Origin: Spirochaetales bacterium Spiro_12
GTDB lineage: Bacteria > Spirochaetota > Spirochaetia > Treponematales > Rectinemataceae
Assembly (NCBI GenBank): GCA_001603165.1
Contig: LVBN01000009.1
Location: 1-43,494 of the forward strand
Length of the DNA stretch: 43,494 nucleotides
Direction of reading: 5' to 3'
This document shows positions 1 through 7,833 of the stretch, in pieces. Position numbers and translations under genes: made by a program. Position 1 is the first letter of the stretch. Each line of letters begins with the position of its first letter. A model generated the notes under the pieces. The model did not search any database and was not told the DNA's origin. It saw only the letters and a program-made list of their open reading frames with translations.

Positions 1-1
1 A

Positions 2-87
2 TGCCGGGGACCGGTCTCGAACCGGCACGCCGCTCGCGCAGCAAGGGATTTTAAGTCCCTGGTGTCTACCAATTCCACCACCCCGGC
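2..87 (-). tRNA. tRNA-Leu (anticodon UAA)
   Basis: Read on the minus strand, the segment folds as a class II tRNA. The 7-bp acceptor stem GCCGGGG/CCCCGGC uses bases 81-87 and 3-9, with discriminator A at base 2. The anticodon stem-loop contains TTAA, giving anticodon TAA for leucine. A long variable arm and a TTCGAGA T-loop are present. No CCA is encoded, so CCA would be added after transcription. A good promoter lies just upstream. Confidence 0.95.
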
Positions 88-98
88 GACGATGAACT

Positions 99-128
99 AT
101 GATACCTGTGGCTCTTGGCCAAGGTCAA
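99..128 (-). promoter_or_regulatory. sigma70 promoter of tRNA-Leu
   Basis: On the minus strand TTGACC (bases 123-128) and TATCAT (99-104) are separated by 18 bases. Transcription would start about 5 bases before the mature tRNA 5' end, as expected for a stable RNA gene. Confidence 0.7.
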
Positions 129-136
129 GGAAGCGG

Positions 137-273
137 GCCGATTTCAAAAGTCTCTTAGCTTTTGAAATCGGCTTTGTAGTTTCGTCTATTTTTATGCTAG
201 AAGCATGAAAACAGACGAAACGTACGCATCTCTAGGGTAGCTTTTTCACAACTCGCCTGAGTTTTGAAAAAGC
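137..273. repeat. cluster of three perfect hairpins between tRNA-Leu and the HAD gene
   Basis: Three separate inverted repeats follow one another. The first has a 14-bp stem (137-150 with 159-172). The second pairs 180-187 with 213-220 and contains an inner stem ATGCT/AGCAT (194-198 with 202-206). The third pairs 240-248 with 265-273 and contains ACTC/GAGT. They lie between the end of the leftward HAD gene and the tRNA promoter. One or more may end HAD transcription, but none has a long clean T-run right after the stem. Function not assigned. Confidence 0.6.
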
Positions 274-299
274 CTCAAGCCCTAAAAAAAATATTGCCC

Positions 300-1100
300 C
301 TAAAGTCTGAATAATTGTTCCAGAAATACCGCCACCCCGTCTTCATCCACCGAAGGAGCAATCGCCGCCGCTTTGGCTTTGAGTTCTTCCGAAGCGTTGC
401 CCATGGCTACTCCCATGCCGGAAGCGAGGAGCATCTCCTCATCGTTCTCGGCATCGCCGAAAGCGATCACCTGGTTAAGGTTTCCGCCAAATTGTTCGAC
501 ACAGTACTTCAATCCCGTGGCTTTGCTGACCCCGGCTATGACTATCTCGAGCATGAAGGGAGCCGAGTATACGATCTGAATCGATGCGCCGAAACGTTCG
601 GCAAGCCTTATTCTGATGGGTTCCAATTTTTCGTGATCGTCCATGAACATGAACTTGGTGAACTCCAGGGTTCCATAGCTGTCGAAATCAAGCTTCAAGC
701 CTTCTTTGCCCGCCCTTTTTACATAGTAATCAGTGTATGCGTTGCGGCGCTCGTAGCACCACGAGTCGCCCAGGTAGGCGTGGTAGTGGGAGTCGAAGCC
801 CCGGGCCAGGAGATACATTTCCCGGGAAAGGTTCTTATCCATATGGAAATGGGCGATACTCTTGCCCGAACCCTGGTAGATATCGGCTCCATTGGAACAG
901 ACATAGCCGTCCACGCCTTCCAGGGCGCCTAGCTGACCCTTGGCTGAGGACAGAACCCTGCCGGTGGAGATGATCAGTTTCTTGCCGATTTTTCTGCAAG
1001 CATTGAGGGTGTCCCTTACGCGGGGCGAGAGGACATAGTCGGCGTTCAGAATGGTTCCGTCCAGATCCAGAGCTATATAGCCGTAATCTTTTTGATTCAT
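300..1100 (-). CDS. Cof-type HAD-IIB family sugar-phosphate phosphatase
   Basis: A 266-residue cytosolic Mg-dependent phosphatase of the Cof/YidA type, which usually dephosphorylates sugar phosphates or similar metabolites. The nucleophile motif DLDGTIL is near residue 12. Motif II is IISTGR, and the metal-binding motif GDAENDEEM is near the C-terminus. The large central segment is the C2B cap typical of the subfamily. The start at ATG 1098-1100 is chosen because GGAAG lies just upstream and HAD proteins begin shortly before DLDGT. An in-frame extension to 1196 has no family match. The gene diverges from nagA with about 110 bases between starts. Substrate cannot be read from sequence. Amino-sugar phosphate is possible given the neighbour, but that is speculation. 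Confidence 0.88.
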   Translation of the reverse strand: MNQKDYGYIALDLDGTILNADYVLSPRVRDTLNACRKIGKKLIISTGRVLSSAKGQLGALEGVDGYVCSNGADIYQGSGKSIAHFHMDKNLSREMYLLARGFDSHYHAYLGDSWCYERRNAYTDYYVKRAGKEGLKLDFDSYGTLEFTKFMFMDDHEKLEPIRIRLAERFGASIQIVYSAPFMLEIVIAGVSKATGLKYCVEQFGGNLNQVIAFGDAENDEEMLLASGMGVAMGNASEELKAKAAAIAPSVDEDGVAVFLEQLFRL

Positions 1101-1170
1101 CGGGCTTCCTTTTCTTTTGTGCCGGCATGGTACTCTAAAAGCTCGACTCTTGTCATTGCCGAGACGCTCC

Positions 1171-1199
1171 TTTACATGAATCCGGCGTTCGTTCACAAT
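1171..1199 (+). promoter_or_regulatory. putative nagA operon promoter, leaderless
   Basis: TTTACA (1171-1176) is followed after 17 bases by CACAAT (1194-1199). The ATG at 1209 is only 9 bases further and has no Shine-Dalgarno sequence, so the transcript may start at or beside the start codon. The promoter also argues against the alternative ATG at 1176, which lies inside the -35 box. Confidence 0.4.
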
Positions 1200-1208
1200 G
1201 CCTTAGCT

Positions 1209-2417
1209 ATGACCGATGGATTTATTCTCTCTGACGTCGGAATACTTCTCCCCGAAAGGCTTTTATATGAGGGCAGTCTCGTTGTAGAGGCTGGAATCAT
1301 CCGATGGATCGGCGAGGGCGAAATTCCCCAGGAATGGGCTGGCGGAGCGCGGATCGGAGACCTGCCTGTAGTCGAGTGTGGTGGAGTATGGATCAGTCCG
1401 CCTATTATCGAGCTGCATATACATGGAGCCTTCGGCTATGGCTTTGAGACAGCCATTGATGGAGCGGCTTTACGGGATTTAGCTGCGAAGCTGGAAACAA
1501 AGGGCGTGGGGCGCTTTTTACCCACGATTTTATGGGATGAGGCTGCGGTAAAAAACCTCCTGACTGCCATCGACGACTCCGGACTCTACGGATCGGTCAT
1601 TCCTGGAATTTACCTGGAAGGGCCTTTCATCAATTCCAAGCGAAGGGGGGGGATAGGCCTCGAGCAGATCTGTCAGGTTGAGGTGTCATTACTGGAGAAG
1701 GTGCTCGAAACCTGTGCGGGCAAGCTGAGGATCATGACTCTCGCTCCTGAATTGCCGAATATTGAAAGCCTTTATCCGCTTTTAAAAAAGGCGGGGGTTA
1801 TGATCGCTCTCGGTCATTCCGATGCTAAAGCATCGGCGAAGCTGCCGCCAGAACCTTTTTCGATTACGCATCTGTTCAACGCGATGAGCGGATTCGACCA
1901 TAAAGAAGGCGGACTGGCCAACATTGCATTGGACGGTGGCGCCGGCTGGGTCGAACTTAATGCGGATGGTGTGCATGTGAGCCCTCAGGCGATGCGCAGC
2001 GCCCTACGCTGCATAGACCCCGCTTCACTGATATTGACTAGCGATGCGGTGGCTCCCGCAGGGCTGGGGTACGGGGATTACAGTTATTTCGGCAAGGCTG
2101 TGCGCTCCGATACCTCGGGGGTCAGGTATGCGCAAGAGGGAACGTTGATCGGATCGAGCTTGCTGGGCATCGATATAGTGCGTTCATTTGCCGCCGCGAC
2201 CGGCTGCGGGCTGCCGCAGGCCTTTTCCTGCATGAGCGCCAATCCGGAAGCTCTTCTCGACTGTGCAGGGGGGGCCGGCGGAAGCCGGCTTGAGTCTGGG
2301 GAAAAGGCTGATTTCTTTATATGGAACAGGGATTTTAGCGCTTGCAGGAGAATCGATGGCCGCATTCCCCGGGACTTGAGTCTTGGCGGCGCAGCTTCGT
2401 TACTCGAAAGGTTATAG
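1209..2417 (+). CDS. nagA: N-acetylglucosamine-6-phosphate deacetylase
   Basis: This about 402-residue amidohydrolase removes acetate from GlcNAc-6-phosphate to give glucosamine-6-phosphate, feeding amino-sugar catabolism and cell-wall recycling in the cytosol. The family motifs appear in order: ELHIHG (metal-binding HxH), YLEGPFIN with the metal-binding Glu, ALGHSDA, ITHLFNAMS, and ILTSDAVAPAG with the catalytic Asp. Length is close to the usual 380-400. The start is uncertain: ATG 1209 fits a promoter just upstream, while ATG 1176 would add 11 residues. Neither has a clear ribosome site. The alr gene begins 4 bases after the stop, so nagA heads a five-gene operon with wall and lysine genes. 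No nagB is present here. Confidence 0.93.
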   Translation: MTDGFILSDVGILLPERLLYEGSLVVEAGIIRWIGEGEIPQEWAGGARIGDLPVVECGGVWISPPIIELHIHGAFGYGFETAIDGAALRDLAAKLETKGVGRFLPTILWDEAAVKNLLTAIDDSGLYGSVIPGIYLEGPFINSKRRGGIGLEQICQVEVSLLEKVLETCAGKLRIMTLAPELPNIESLYPLLKKAGVMIALGHSDAKASAKLPPEPFSITHLFNAMSGFDHKEGGLANIALDGGAGWVELNADGVHVSPQAMRSALRCIDPASLILTSDAVAPAGLGYGDYSYFGKAVRSDTSGVRYAQEGTLIGSSLLGIDIVRSFAAATGCGLPQAFSCMSANPEALLDCAGGAGGSRLESGEKADFFIWNRDFSACRRIDGRIPRDLSLGGAASLLERL

Positions 2418-2421
2418 ATCG

Positions 2422-3534
2422 ATGATACACAGAAAGGCTTCGGCCTATATACACAAGGGAAATCTCGAAAACAACCTGCGACAACTCAGGGCAATCGCGG
2501 GTAGCTCGAAAATTTGCGCGGTCATCAAGGCCGATGCCTATGGGCATGGGGCGGTTATAATCTCACGTGTCCTGGCTGATGCGGGGGTGGATTTTCTCGC
2601 CGTCGCCTACCTTGAAGAGGCATTGGAGCTGCGGGAGGCTGGAATAAAGACTCCCTTGCTCGTTCTGGGCACGACTGATCCGGGCAATGCGGACATAATC
2701 GTGTCCAACCGCATAAGCCAAACCGTGTTTACCCAGGACCTGGCCAAGGCCTTGTCCGAATCGGCGCTCCGCCTGGGCAGACCGGCCTTTGTGCATGTAA
2801 AGATTGATACGGGCATGCACCGCCAGGGTATCGAACCCAGACAGGCGGGCTCCTTTGTCAGTTTTGTGTCCCGGCTCGGCGGGGTAAGAATCGAAGGCTG
2901 CTATTCCCATTTTACCGAAGCAGACAACCCTGATTCGGATTTCTCTACCCGTCAGATCGAGGTATTCAATAGGGCATTGGATGCGATACGGGCGGAAGGA
3001 ATCGAGCCGGGGATCAGGCATATGGCCAATAGCGCGGCGTTATTGCGGATTCCCGAATCCAGAATGGACATGGTAAGACCGGGAGTGCTCCTCTACGGCT
3101 TGTCTCCCGACGCGGATCATCGGCTACCCGGGGGCTTTAAGCCCGTGATGGAATTCCGCGCCGCAGTGACTAGCCTCCGGGATATCGGCGAAGGGGAGGG
3201 GGTGAGCTACGGGAGGATATTCACCGCCTCTAGGCCTACCCGCATCGCTCTGCTGCAGGTAGGCTACGCCGACGGCTACTCGCGCCACCTTTCCAACAGG
3301 GCGGCGGTGGTGATACGGGGAAAGAGGGCGCCGGTGGCCGGCAGGGTATGTATGGACCAAATCATGGTGGATGTAACCGATATTCCCGAAGCCCGGGTCG
3401 GCGATGAGGCGACTCTCTTCGGCCTGCCCGAGCTGCCCGCCGGGGAGCTGGCCGAGATCATGGGGACCATAGACTATGAGGTCAGTTGCGGAATATCCAA
3501 GCGGGTACCGCGCGTGCTTATCGAGAGGGGCTGA
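2422..3534 (+). CDS. alr: alanine racemase
   Basis: This 370-residue PLP-dependent fold-type III enzyme interconverts L- and D-alanine for peptidoglycan. The PLP lysine sits in VIKADAYGHG (about K36). The catalytic tyrosine of the second half is in VGYADGY, and the C-terminal domain has RVCMDQIMVDVT and GISKRVPR. The ATG at 2422 is chosen because family members begin close to the first beta strand, and AAAGG lies about 10 bases upstream, inside the end of nagA. The stop TGA overlaps the next ATG by one base, so alr and dapF are probably translationally coupled. A role in racemising another amino acid cannot be excluded, but the motifs are those of standard Alr. Confidence 0.94.
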   Translation: MIHRKASAYIHKGNLENNLRQLRAIAGSSKICAVIKADAYGHGAVIISRVLADAGVDFLAVAYLEEALELREAGIKTPLLVLGTTDPGNADIIVSNRISQTVFTQDLAKALSESALRLGRPAFVHVKIDTGMHRQGIEPRQAGSFVSFVSRLGGVRIEGCYSHFTEADNPDSDFSTRQIEVFNRALDAIRAEGIEPGIRHMANSAALLRIPESRMDMVRPGVLLYGLSPDADHRLPGGFKPVMEFRAAVTSLRDIGEGEGVSYGRIFTASRPTRIALLQVGYADGYSRHLSNRAAVVIRGKRAPVAGRVCMDQIMVDVTDIPEARVGDEATLFGLPELPAGELAEIMGTIDYEVSCGISKRVPRVLIERG

Positions 3535-4442
3535 TGAGCGTTCAGTTCAGAAAATACCAGGCTCTGGGCAATGACTATATCGTTATCGATCCCCGGGAAT
3601 TTCCCTTTATCCCCGAAGCCAAGGCCATCAGGGCTATCTGCGACCGAAACTATGGCGCGGGGTCGGACGGCATTTTGTTAGGTCCCTTGAGCGGCTTTTC
3701 CGATCTTGGCGGGCTGCCTGCGGGACACATCGCGCAAGGCGCGAGTCCCTGGGTGAGAATATTCAATCCCGACGGCTCGGAGGCCGAAAAAAGCGGGAAC
3801 GGATTGAGAATCTTCTGTCTGTACCTGGCCGAAGAGGGCTATGTGGAAGACCGTCCTTTTTATGTCGAAACGAAGGGGGGAAGGGTCTCGGCCCAGGTGG
3901 AGAGCATCAATCCTCCTAGTATTCGAATCGATATGGGAAAGCCTTCCTTCTCCGCGAGGCAAGCCGGCTTGGCTACCGATGCAAAGGAGCTGCTGCTCGC
4001 CAAGCTCGAACTGGCCGGTGAAAGCTTCGAGGCGAGTTTCGTTTCCATGGGTAATCCCCATTGCGTGATTTTCGTGGAAGAACCAACGGCGGAGCTCGCG
4101 AAACGCTATGGTCCCTTGGTGGAGCGTCATCCGCTTTTCCCCAAGGCTACGAACGTGCAGTTCGCCAAGGTCCTGGACAGGCATTCCATGCGGATCGAAA
4201 TATGGGAGCGGGGCGCGGGGTACACCCTGGCCAGCGGTTCTTCTTCCTGCGCCGCCGCGTCGGTGGCCAAGAAGCTAGGGTTGGTGGAGGGCCCGGTGAC
4301 GATGAACATGCCGGGGGGGCGGCTCGAACTTGATGTGTCCACCGATTCGGTGACGATGAAGGGCCCCGCGTTGCGCGTTTTCGACGGCTGTTTTTCCGGC
4401 GCCTTACTAGCGACTCTCGGTTCGCTGGGCGCTCTGCGGTAA
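3534..4442 (+). CDS. dapF: diaminopimelate epimerase homologue with both catalytic cysteines replaced by serine
   Basis: This 302-residue protein has the two-lobed DapF fold signatures: the N-terminal KYQALGNDY, then NPDGSEAEKSGNG, then WERGAGYTLASGSSSCAA. Canonical DapF interconverts LL- and meso-diaminopimelate with a cysteine pair in CGNG and ACGTG. Here both are AGC serine codons, Ser87 and Ser234. The change is paired and the rest of each motif is intact, so sequencing error or random decay is unlikely. A segment of about 20 residues before VRIFNPDG also looks inserted. The start uses ATG 3534 with GAGAGGGG upstream. It lies between alr and an M20 deacetylase/lysA pair, so a lysine or wall role is likely. 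Whether it is a working epimerase, a slower variant or acts on another substrate is open. Confidence 0.82.
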   Translation: MSVQFRKYQALGNDYIVIDPREFPFIPEAKAIRAICDRNYGAGSDGILLGPLSGFSDLGGLPAGHIAQGASPWVRIFNPDGSEAEKSGNGLRIFCLYLAEEGYVEDRPFYVETKGGRVSAQVESINPPSIRIDMGKPSFSARQAGLATDAKELLLAKLELAGESFEASFVSMGNPHCVIFVEEPTAELAKRYGPLVERHPLFPKATNVQFAKVLDRHSMRIEIWERGAGYTLASGSSSCAAASVAKKLGLVEGPVTMNMPGGRLELDVSTDSVTMKGPALRVFDGCFSGALLATLGSLGALR

Positions 4443-4457
4443 AGCGAAGGGGATGTT

Positions 4458-5645
4458 ATGAAGGATCGCAAGGCTATTCTGGCTGAGGCCGAGGCTATGA
4501 AGGATTGGCTGGTGCGGATACGAAGGGATTTGCACGCCATTCCCGAACCGGGGGATGAGGAATACAAAACCCAGGAATACCTGTGCAAAACCCTCGAACA
4601 GTTGGGTATTCCCTTCCGCAAAATGCGGACAGCCGTGGTGGGCCTCGTGGAAGGCGCCGCGCCCGGGGCCGTCGTGGCCCTGCGCGCCGACATGGACGCC
4701 CTGCCGGTCCAGGAGCCGGATGACAGGCCCTACCGTTCCCGTCACGATGGGTATATGCACGCCTGCGGGCACGACGCGCACATGACCGTGGCCCTGGGCG
4801 CGGCGCGCTACTTTTCGGCGCACAGAGACGATTTCGCGGGGACGATAAAACTCCTGTTCCAGCCCGCGGAGGAAACCACCGGCGGGGCTGCGCCCATGAT
4901 CGCCGACGGGTGCCTGGAAAATCCCCGGGTCGATTACGTGCTGGGACTCCATGTCATGCCCGACGTTCAGGCGGGCATGATCGAGCTGAAACACGGGGCG
5001 CTCAACGGGGCTTCCGATTTCCTGGGGATAAAAATAAAAGGCAAGGGCGCCCATGCCGCCTATCCCAGCACCGGAATCGACGCGATAATGATCGCCGCGA
5101 AAGTCGTTGACGCCCTGCAGTCAGTGGTGTCGCGCAACGTTTCTCCCTTGGAGGAAGCGGTAATAACCGTAGGTACGATAAATGGCGGCCAACGCAACAA
5201 CATAATCGCCGACGAAGTATACATGACGGGCACCATAAGAACGACAAGCCCTGATGTGAGATCTAGAATCGCGCAACGCGTCAATTCCATAGTTGAAAAT
5301 ATTTCCGCCGCCCTTGGGGGCTCCGGCGAAGTGGAAATACGCCCGGGATACACTGCCCTGATAAATCACAAGGCTGTAGTGGACCTGGTCGAAAAAGAAG
5401 CGAAGGCTTTATTCGGGGATAAAAACCTCCTGTGGCGGGAAAAGCCCAGCCTTGGCGTGGAGGATTTCGCGTTTTTCCTGCAGGAGCGACCGGGCGCCTT
5501 TTATCATCTGGGCTGCGGGAATGGCGAAAAAGGCATAAGGGCGCCGCTCCATTCGAAGCTCTTCGATATCGATGAGCGTTGTCTACCCGTCGGCGTCGCC
5601 CTGCAAATATCCGCGGCCCTGGGCTTGTTGAAGGAGGGATGCTGA
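4458..5645 (+). CDS. M20 family amidohydrolase, candidate N-acyl-diaminopimelate or N-acyl-amino acid deacetylase
   Basis: A 395-residue zinc peptidase-fold amidohydrolase of the M20D/hippurate hydrolase type. Metal and catalytic motifs are seen in order: ALRADMDALPVQE, MHACGHDAHM and LFQPAEETTGGA. A dimerisation (lid) domain occupies roughly residues 180-290, and the C-terminal metal ligand lies in GVEDFAFF. GAAGGGG-like spacing before ATG 4458 supports the start. Family members remove acetyl or other acyl groups from amino acids, including N-acetyl-diaminopimelate in the acetylase branch of lysine synthesis. Position between dapF and lysA makes that substrate the leading guess. The family is promiscuous, so the assignment is tentative. 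Confidence 0.85.
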   Translation: MKDRKAILAEAEAMKDWLVRIRRDLHAIPEPGDEEYKTQEYLCKTLEQLGIPFRKMRTAVVGLVEGAAPGAVVALRADMDALPVQEPDDRPYRSRHDGYMHACGHDAHMTVALGAARYFSAHRDDFAGTIKLLFQPAEETTGGAAPMIADGCLENPRVDYVLGLHVMPDVQAGMIELKHGALNGASDFLGIKIKGKGAHAAYPSTGIDAIMIAAKVVDALQSVVSRNVSPLEEAVITVGTINGGQRNNIIADEVYMTGTIRTTSPDVRSRIAQRVNSIVENISAALGGSGEVEIRPGYTALINHKAVVDLVEKEAKALFGDKNLLWREKPSLGVEDFAFFLQERPGAFYHLGCGNGEKGIRAPLHSKLFDIDERCLPVGVALQISAALGLLKEGC

Positions 5646-6950
5646 ATGGACATCGGCGAATTCAATTCCCATGCCAGCGTACGGTTCAATCACCTGTTCT
5701 ACGACGGAGTCGATACCGTGGAACTCGCCTCCCATTACGGGACGCCTCTGTATGTCGTTTCCGAATCCGCCGTCAGAGAACGTTGTTCGAGCGTGAGGAA
5801 AGCTTTTCTCGAAAAATACCCCAATACGCGCGCGGTTTACGCCTCCAAGGCGTTCCAAACCCTGGACATGTGCAGGATCATCGACCAGGAGGGGCTGGGG
5901 ATCGACGTGGTTTCGGGCGGCGAATTGTTCGCCGCCTTGAAAGCGCAAGTAAATCCCGGGGCGATCGTCTTCCACGGGAACGCGAAAACCCTGGACGAAC
6001 TCGAATACGCCATAGAAAACGATGTCGGACGAATCATTTCCGACAACCTGCGGGAGATCAGCGAAGTAGAGCGCATCGCCGCCCGCCTGGGCAAGAAGGT
6101 AAAACTCCTTTATCGGATAACCCCCGGCGTGGACAGCCACACCCATCGCTTCATCTCGACCGGAAGCCTGGATTCGAAATTCGGCATTCCCCTCGATTCC
6201 TCGGTGCGGAACGATTATATGCGCGCCGTCCTCAACTCCCCTCACATCGATTTTAGAGGCTTCCATTTCCATATAGGCTCCCAGATCAGGGACAATTTTT
6301 CCCACCTCGCCGCCCTCGGCGTCGCCCTGAAACTCATCGTGGATGTTCATACGGATTACGGATTCGATGTGTCGGAACTCAACCTCGGCGGCGGTTTCGG
6401 CATCCGCTATCTTCCCGGCGATCCGGAAACGGAACTCGGCTATTTCCTGGATCCCATGATGCAGCTTATCCGCTTCGAAATGGAAAAGGCTAAAATCCCC
6501 ATGCCCATGGTAACCATCGAACCAGGACGGTGGATCATCGGCGAAGCAGGCATTACCCTCTACGAGCTCCGTTCCGTCAAGACTATTCCCGGGATTCGAA
6601 CCTATGTGGGCGTGGACGGAGGAATGACGGACAATATAAGACCGGCCCTCTACGAAGCCAGGTATCACGCCATCAGCGCGAACAAGGCCGACTGGAGCCA
6701 CGATACCGTCGTTACCATAGCCGGAAAATGCTGCGAATCGGGGGATATCCTCGTCAAGGATGTGGGACTTGCCGAGCCGAAGCCCGGCGATATCGTCGCC
6801 GTTTTTTCCACCGGCGCCTACAATCACTCGATGGCTTCCAACTATAACAGAATTCCCCGTCCGGCGGTGGTCATGACCACCGGGGAGGGGAGGCATCGCC
6901 TATCGGTGCGGCGCGAAAGCTACGAGGATATGCTGATCCGGGAGTTTTAG
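5646..6950 (+). CDS. lysA: diaminopimelate decarboxylase
   Basis: This 434-residue PLP enzyme of alanine racemase fold type III decarboxylates meso-diaminopimelate to L-lysine. Family signatures are the PLP-lysine region AVYASKAF, HFHIGSQI, the glycine-rich loop LNLGGGFGI, EPGRWIIGEAG, and the substrate-binding CCESGD followed by an AYNHSMASNYN segment. GGAGG lies about 9 bases before ATG 5646, and the M20 stop codon abuts it. It is the last gene of the nagA operon and is followed by a GC-rich hairpin. Other fold III decarboxylases (D-ornithine/D-lysine, carboxynorspermidine) are possible. CESGD and the length favour LysA, though the odd DapF upstream justifies testing. Confidence 0.9.
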   Translation: MDIGEFNSHASVRFNHLFYDGVDTVELASHYGTPLYVVSESAVRERCSSVRKAFLEKYPNTRAVYASKAFQTLDMCRIIDQEGLGIDVVSGGELFAALKAQVNPGAIVFHGNAKTLDELEYAIENDVGRIISDNLREISEVERIAARLGKKVKLLYRITPGVDSHTHRFISTGSLDSKFGIPLDSSVRNDYMRAVLNSPHIDFRGFHFHIGSQIRDNFSHLAALGVALKLIVDVHTDYGFDVSELNLGGGFGIRYLPGDPETELGYFLDPMMQLIRFEMEKAKIPMPMVTIEPGRWIIGEAGITLYELRSVKTIPGIRTYVGVDGGMTDNIRPALYEARYHAISANKADWSHDTVVTIAGKCCESGDILVKDVGLAEPKPGDIVAVFSTGAYNHSMASNYNRIPRPAVVMTTGEGRHRLSVRRESYEDMLIREF

Positions 6951-6971
6951 CCCTCGATCGGCCGACCCGGA

Positions 6972-7008
6972 GGCTTCGCCCCGGCGCCCCGACACCGGGG
7001 TCGGAGCC
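6972..7008. terminator. probable bidirectional terminator between lysA and the TauE-like gene
   Basis: GGCT...CCCCGG (6972-6984) pairs with CCGGGG...AGCC (6995-7008) through a small internal mismatch. The hairpin separates two convergent genes. A clear U-tract is missing, so the call is moderate. Confidence 0.45.
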
Positions 7009-7740
7009 TTAAAAGAGCAGCTGCAGGCCCGCCAAAATCGACAAGCCCTGGATAATGAAGGTGAATGTTTTTTGGGGCACCCGCTTCACGAACCTGATTC
7101 CCAGGGCCAGGCCGGCCAGCGACAGGGGAAAGATAAGGGCGTCCAAGCCGAAATGACTAACCGTGATCGTGCCGAGGGCAAGGCTGAAGGGAAGCTTGAG
7201 CATGTTCGTCGTCATGAGAAACCATGCGTTGGTGCCGGCGAAATCTTCTTTTTTGAGATCTATGGCCAGGAAATAAATCGCGATGATCGGCGCCGAGGCG
7301 TTGGCGAGCATGGCGAAAAAACCGGCGAACAGACCCGCCAGCAAGGGAAGGCTTTTCGTTTCGCCCTTTATCTTGAACTTGAAATATTTAAGACCCATAC
7401 CGATCAATGTGATGAAGACGATAAACAAACCTAGTATCGGCTTGAAGGTCTCATCGTCGATGTTCTTCAGAAGAATGAAACCGAGAGTCAGGCCGCTGAG
7501 CGAGCCCGGAAGCACCCACCTGAGTGTCTCCCATTTTGCCTTGCGCCGCCAATACAAAACGGCGACGATATCGCTGGCGATCATGAGGGGAAGCATAATA
7601 CCGGTGGCCATTCTCGAGGGCATGGTCATGGCCACGAAAGGGGTGAAAAAAGTCACGATTCCCGCGATTCCGCTCTTGGCGACACCTATGGCAAAGGCGG
7701 CGAGGCACATGACGGCTATCGCCGCCGGGCTGAGTTCCAT
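7009..7740 (-). CDS. sulfite exporter TauE/SafE (TSUP) family membrane protein
   Basis: A 243-residue polytopic inner-membrane protein with about eight hydrophobic segments. The N-terminal helix pair contains AIGVAKSGIAG, and the second half repeats the pattern (LAGLFAGFFAMLANASAPIIA), as in the TSUP family. Members export sulfite, sulfoacetate or other small organic acids, or move sulfur compounds. ATG 7740 is chosen because the protein then begins at the first membrane helix and a promoter-like pair lies directly upstream. A TTG at 7794 would add a non-membrane 18-residue tail. It follows the ribose-type ABC transporter genes on the same strand but seems able to be transcribed alone. If the locus handles a sulfonated sugar, this would be the sulfonate or sulfite exporter; that is inference. 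Confidence 0.8.
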   Translation of the reverse strand: MELSPAAIAVMCLAAFAIGVAKSGIAGIVTFFTPFVAMTMPSRMATGIMLPLMIASDIVAVLYWRRKAKWETLRWVLPGSLSGLTLGFILLKNIDDETFKPILGLFIVFITLIGMGLKYFKFKIKGETKSLPLLAGLFAGFFAMLANASAPIIAIYFLAIDLKKEDFAGTNAWFLMTTNMLKLPFSLALGTITVSHFGLDALIFPLSLAGLALGIRFVKRVPQKTFTFIIQGLSILAGLQLLF

Positions 7741-7747
7741 GGGAGGG

Positions 7748-7777
7748 ATACTACAGGGAAAGGCGGCGGAAGGACAA
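7748..7777 (-). promoter_or_regulatory. putative promoter of the TauE-like gene, leaderless
   Basis: On the minus strand TTGTCC (7772-7777) and TAGTAT (7748-7753) are 18 bases apart. The ATG begins 7 bases after the -10 box, and there is no ribosome-binding site in between. Confidence 0.35.
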
Positions 7778-7833
7778 GCGGAATGAGAATCCAATGCCTT
7801 TTCAGGGTATGGATTTGAGGCCGACAGCCTTTA

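Noticed and set aside
5583-6896. Long open frame on the strand opposite lysA
   Set aside because: It is a mirror of a strongly conserved gene in GC-rich DNA. Its translation has no family motif and lacks a ribosome site.
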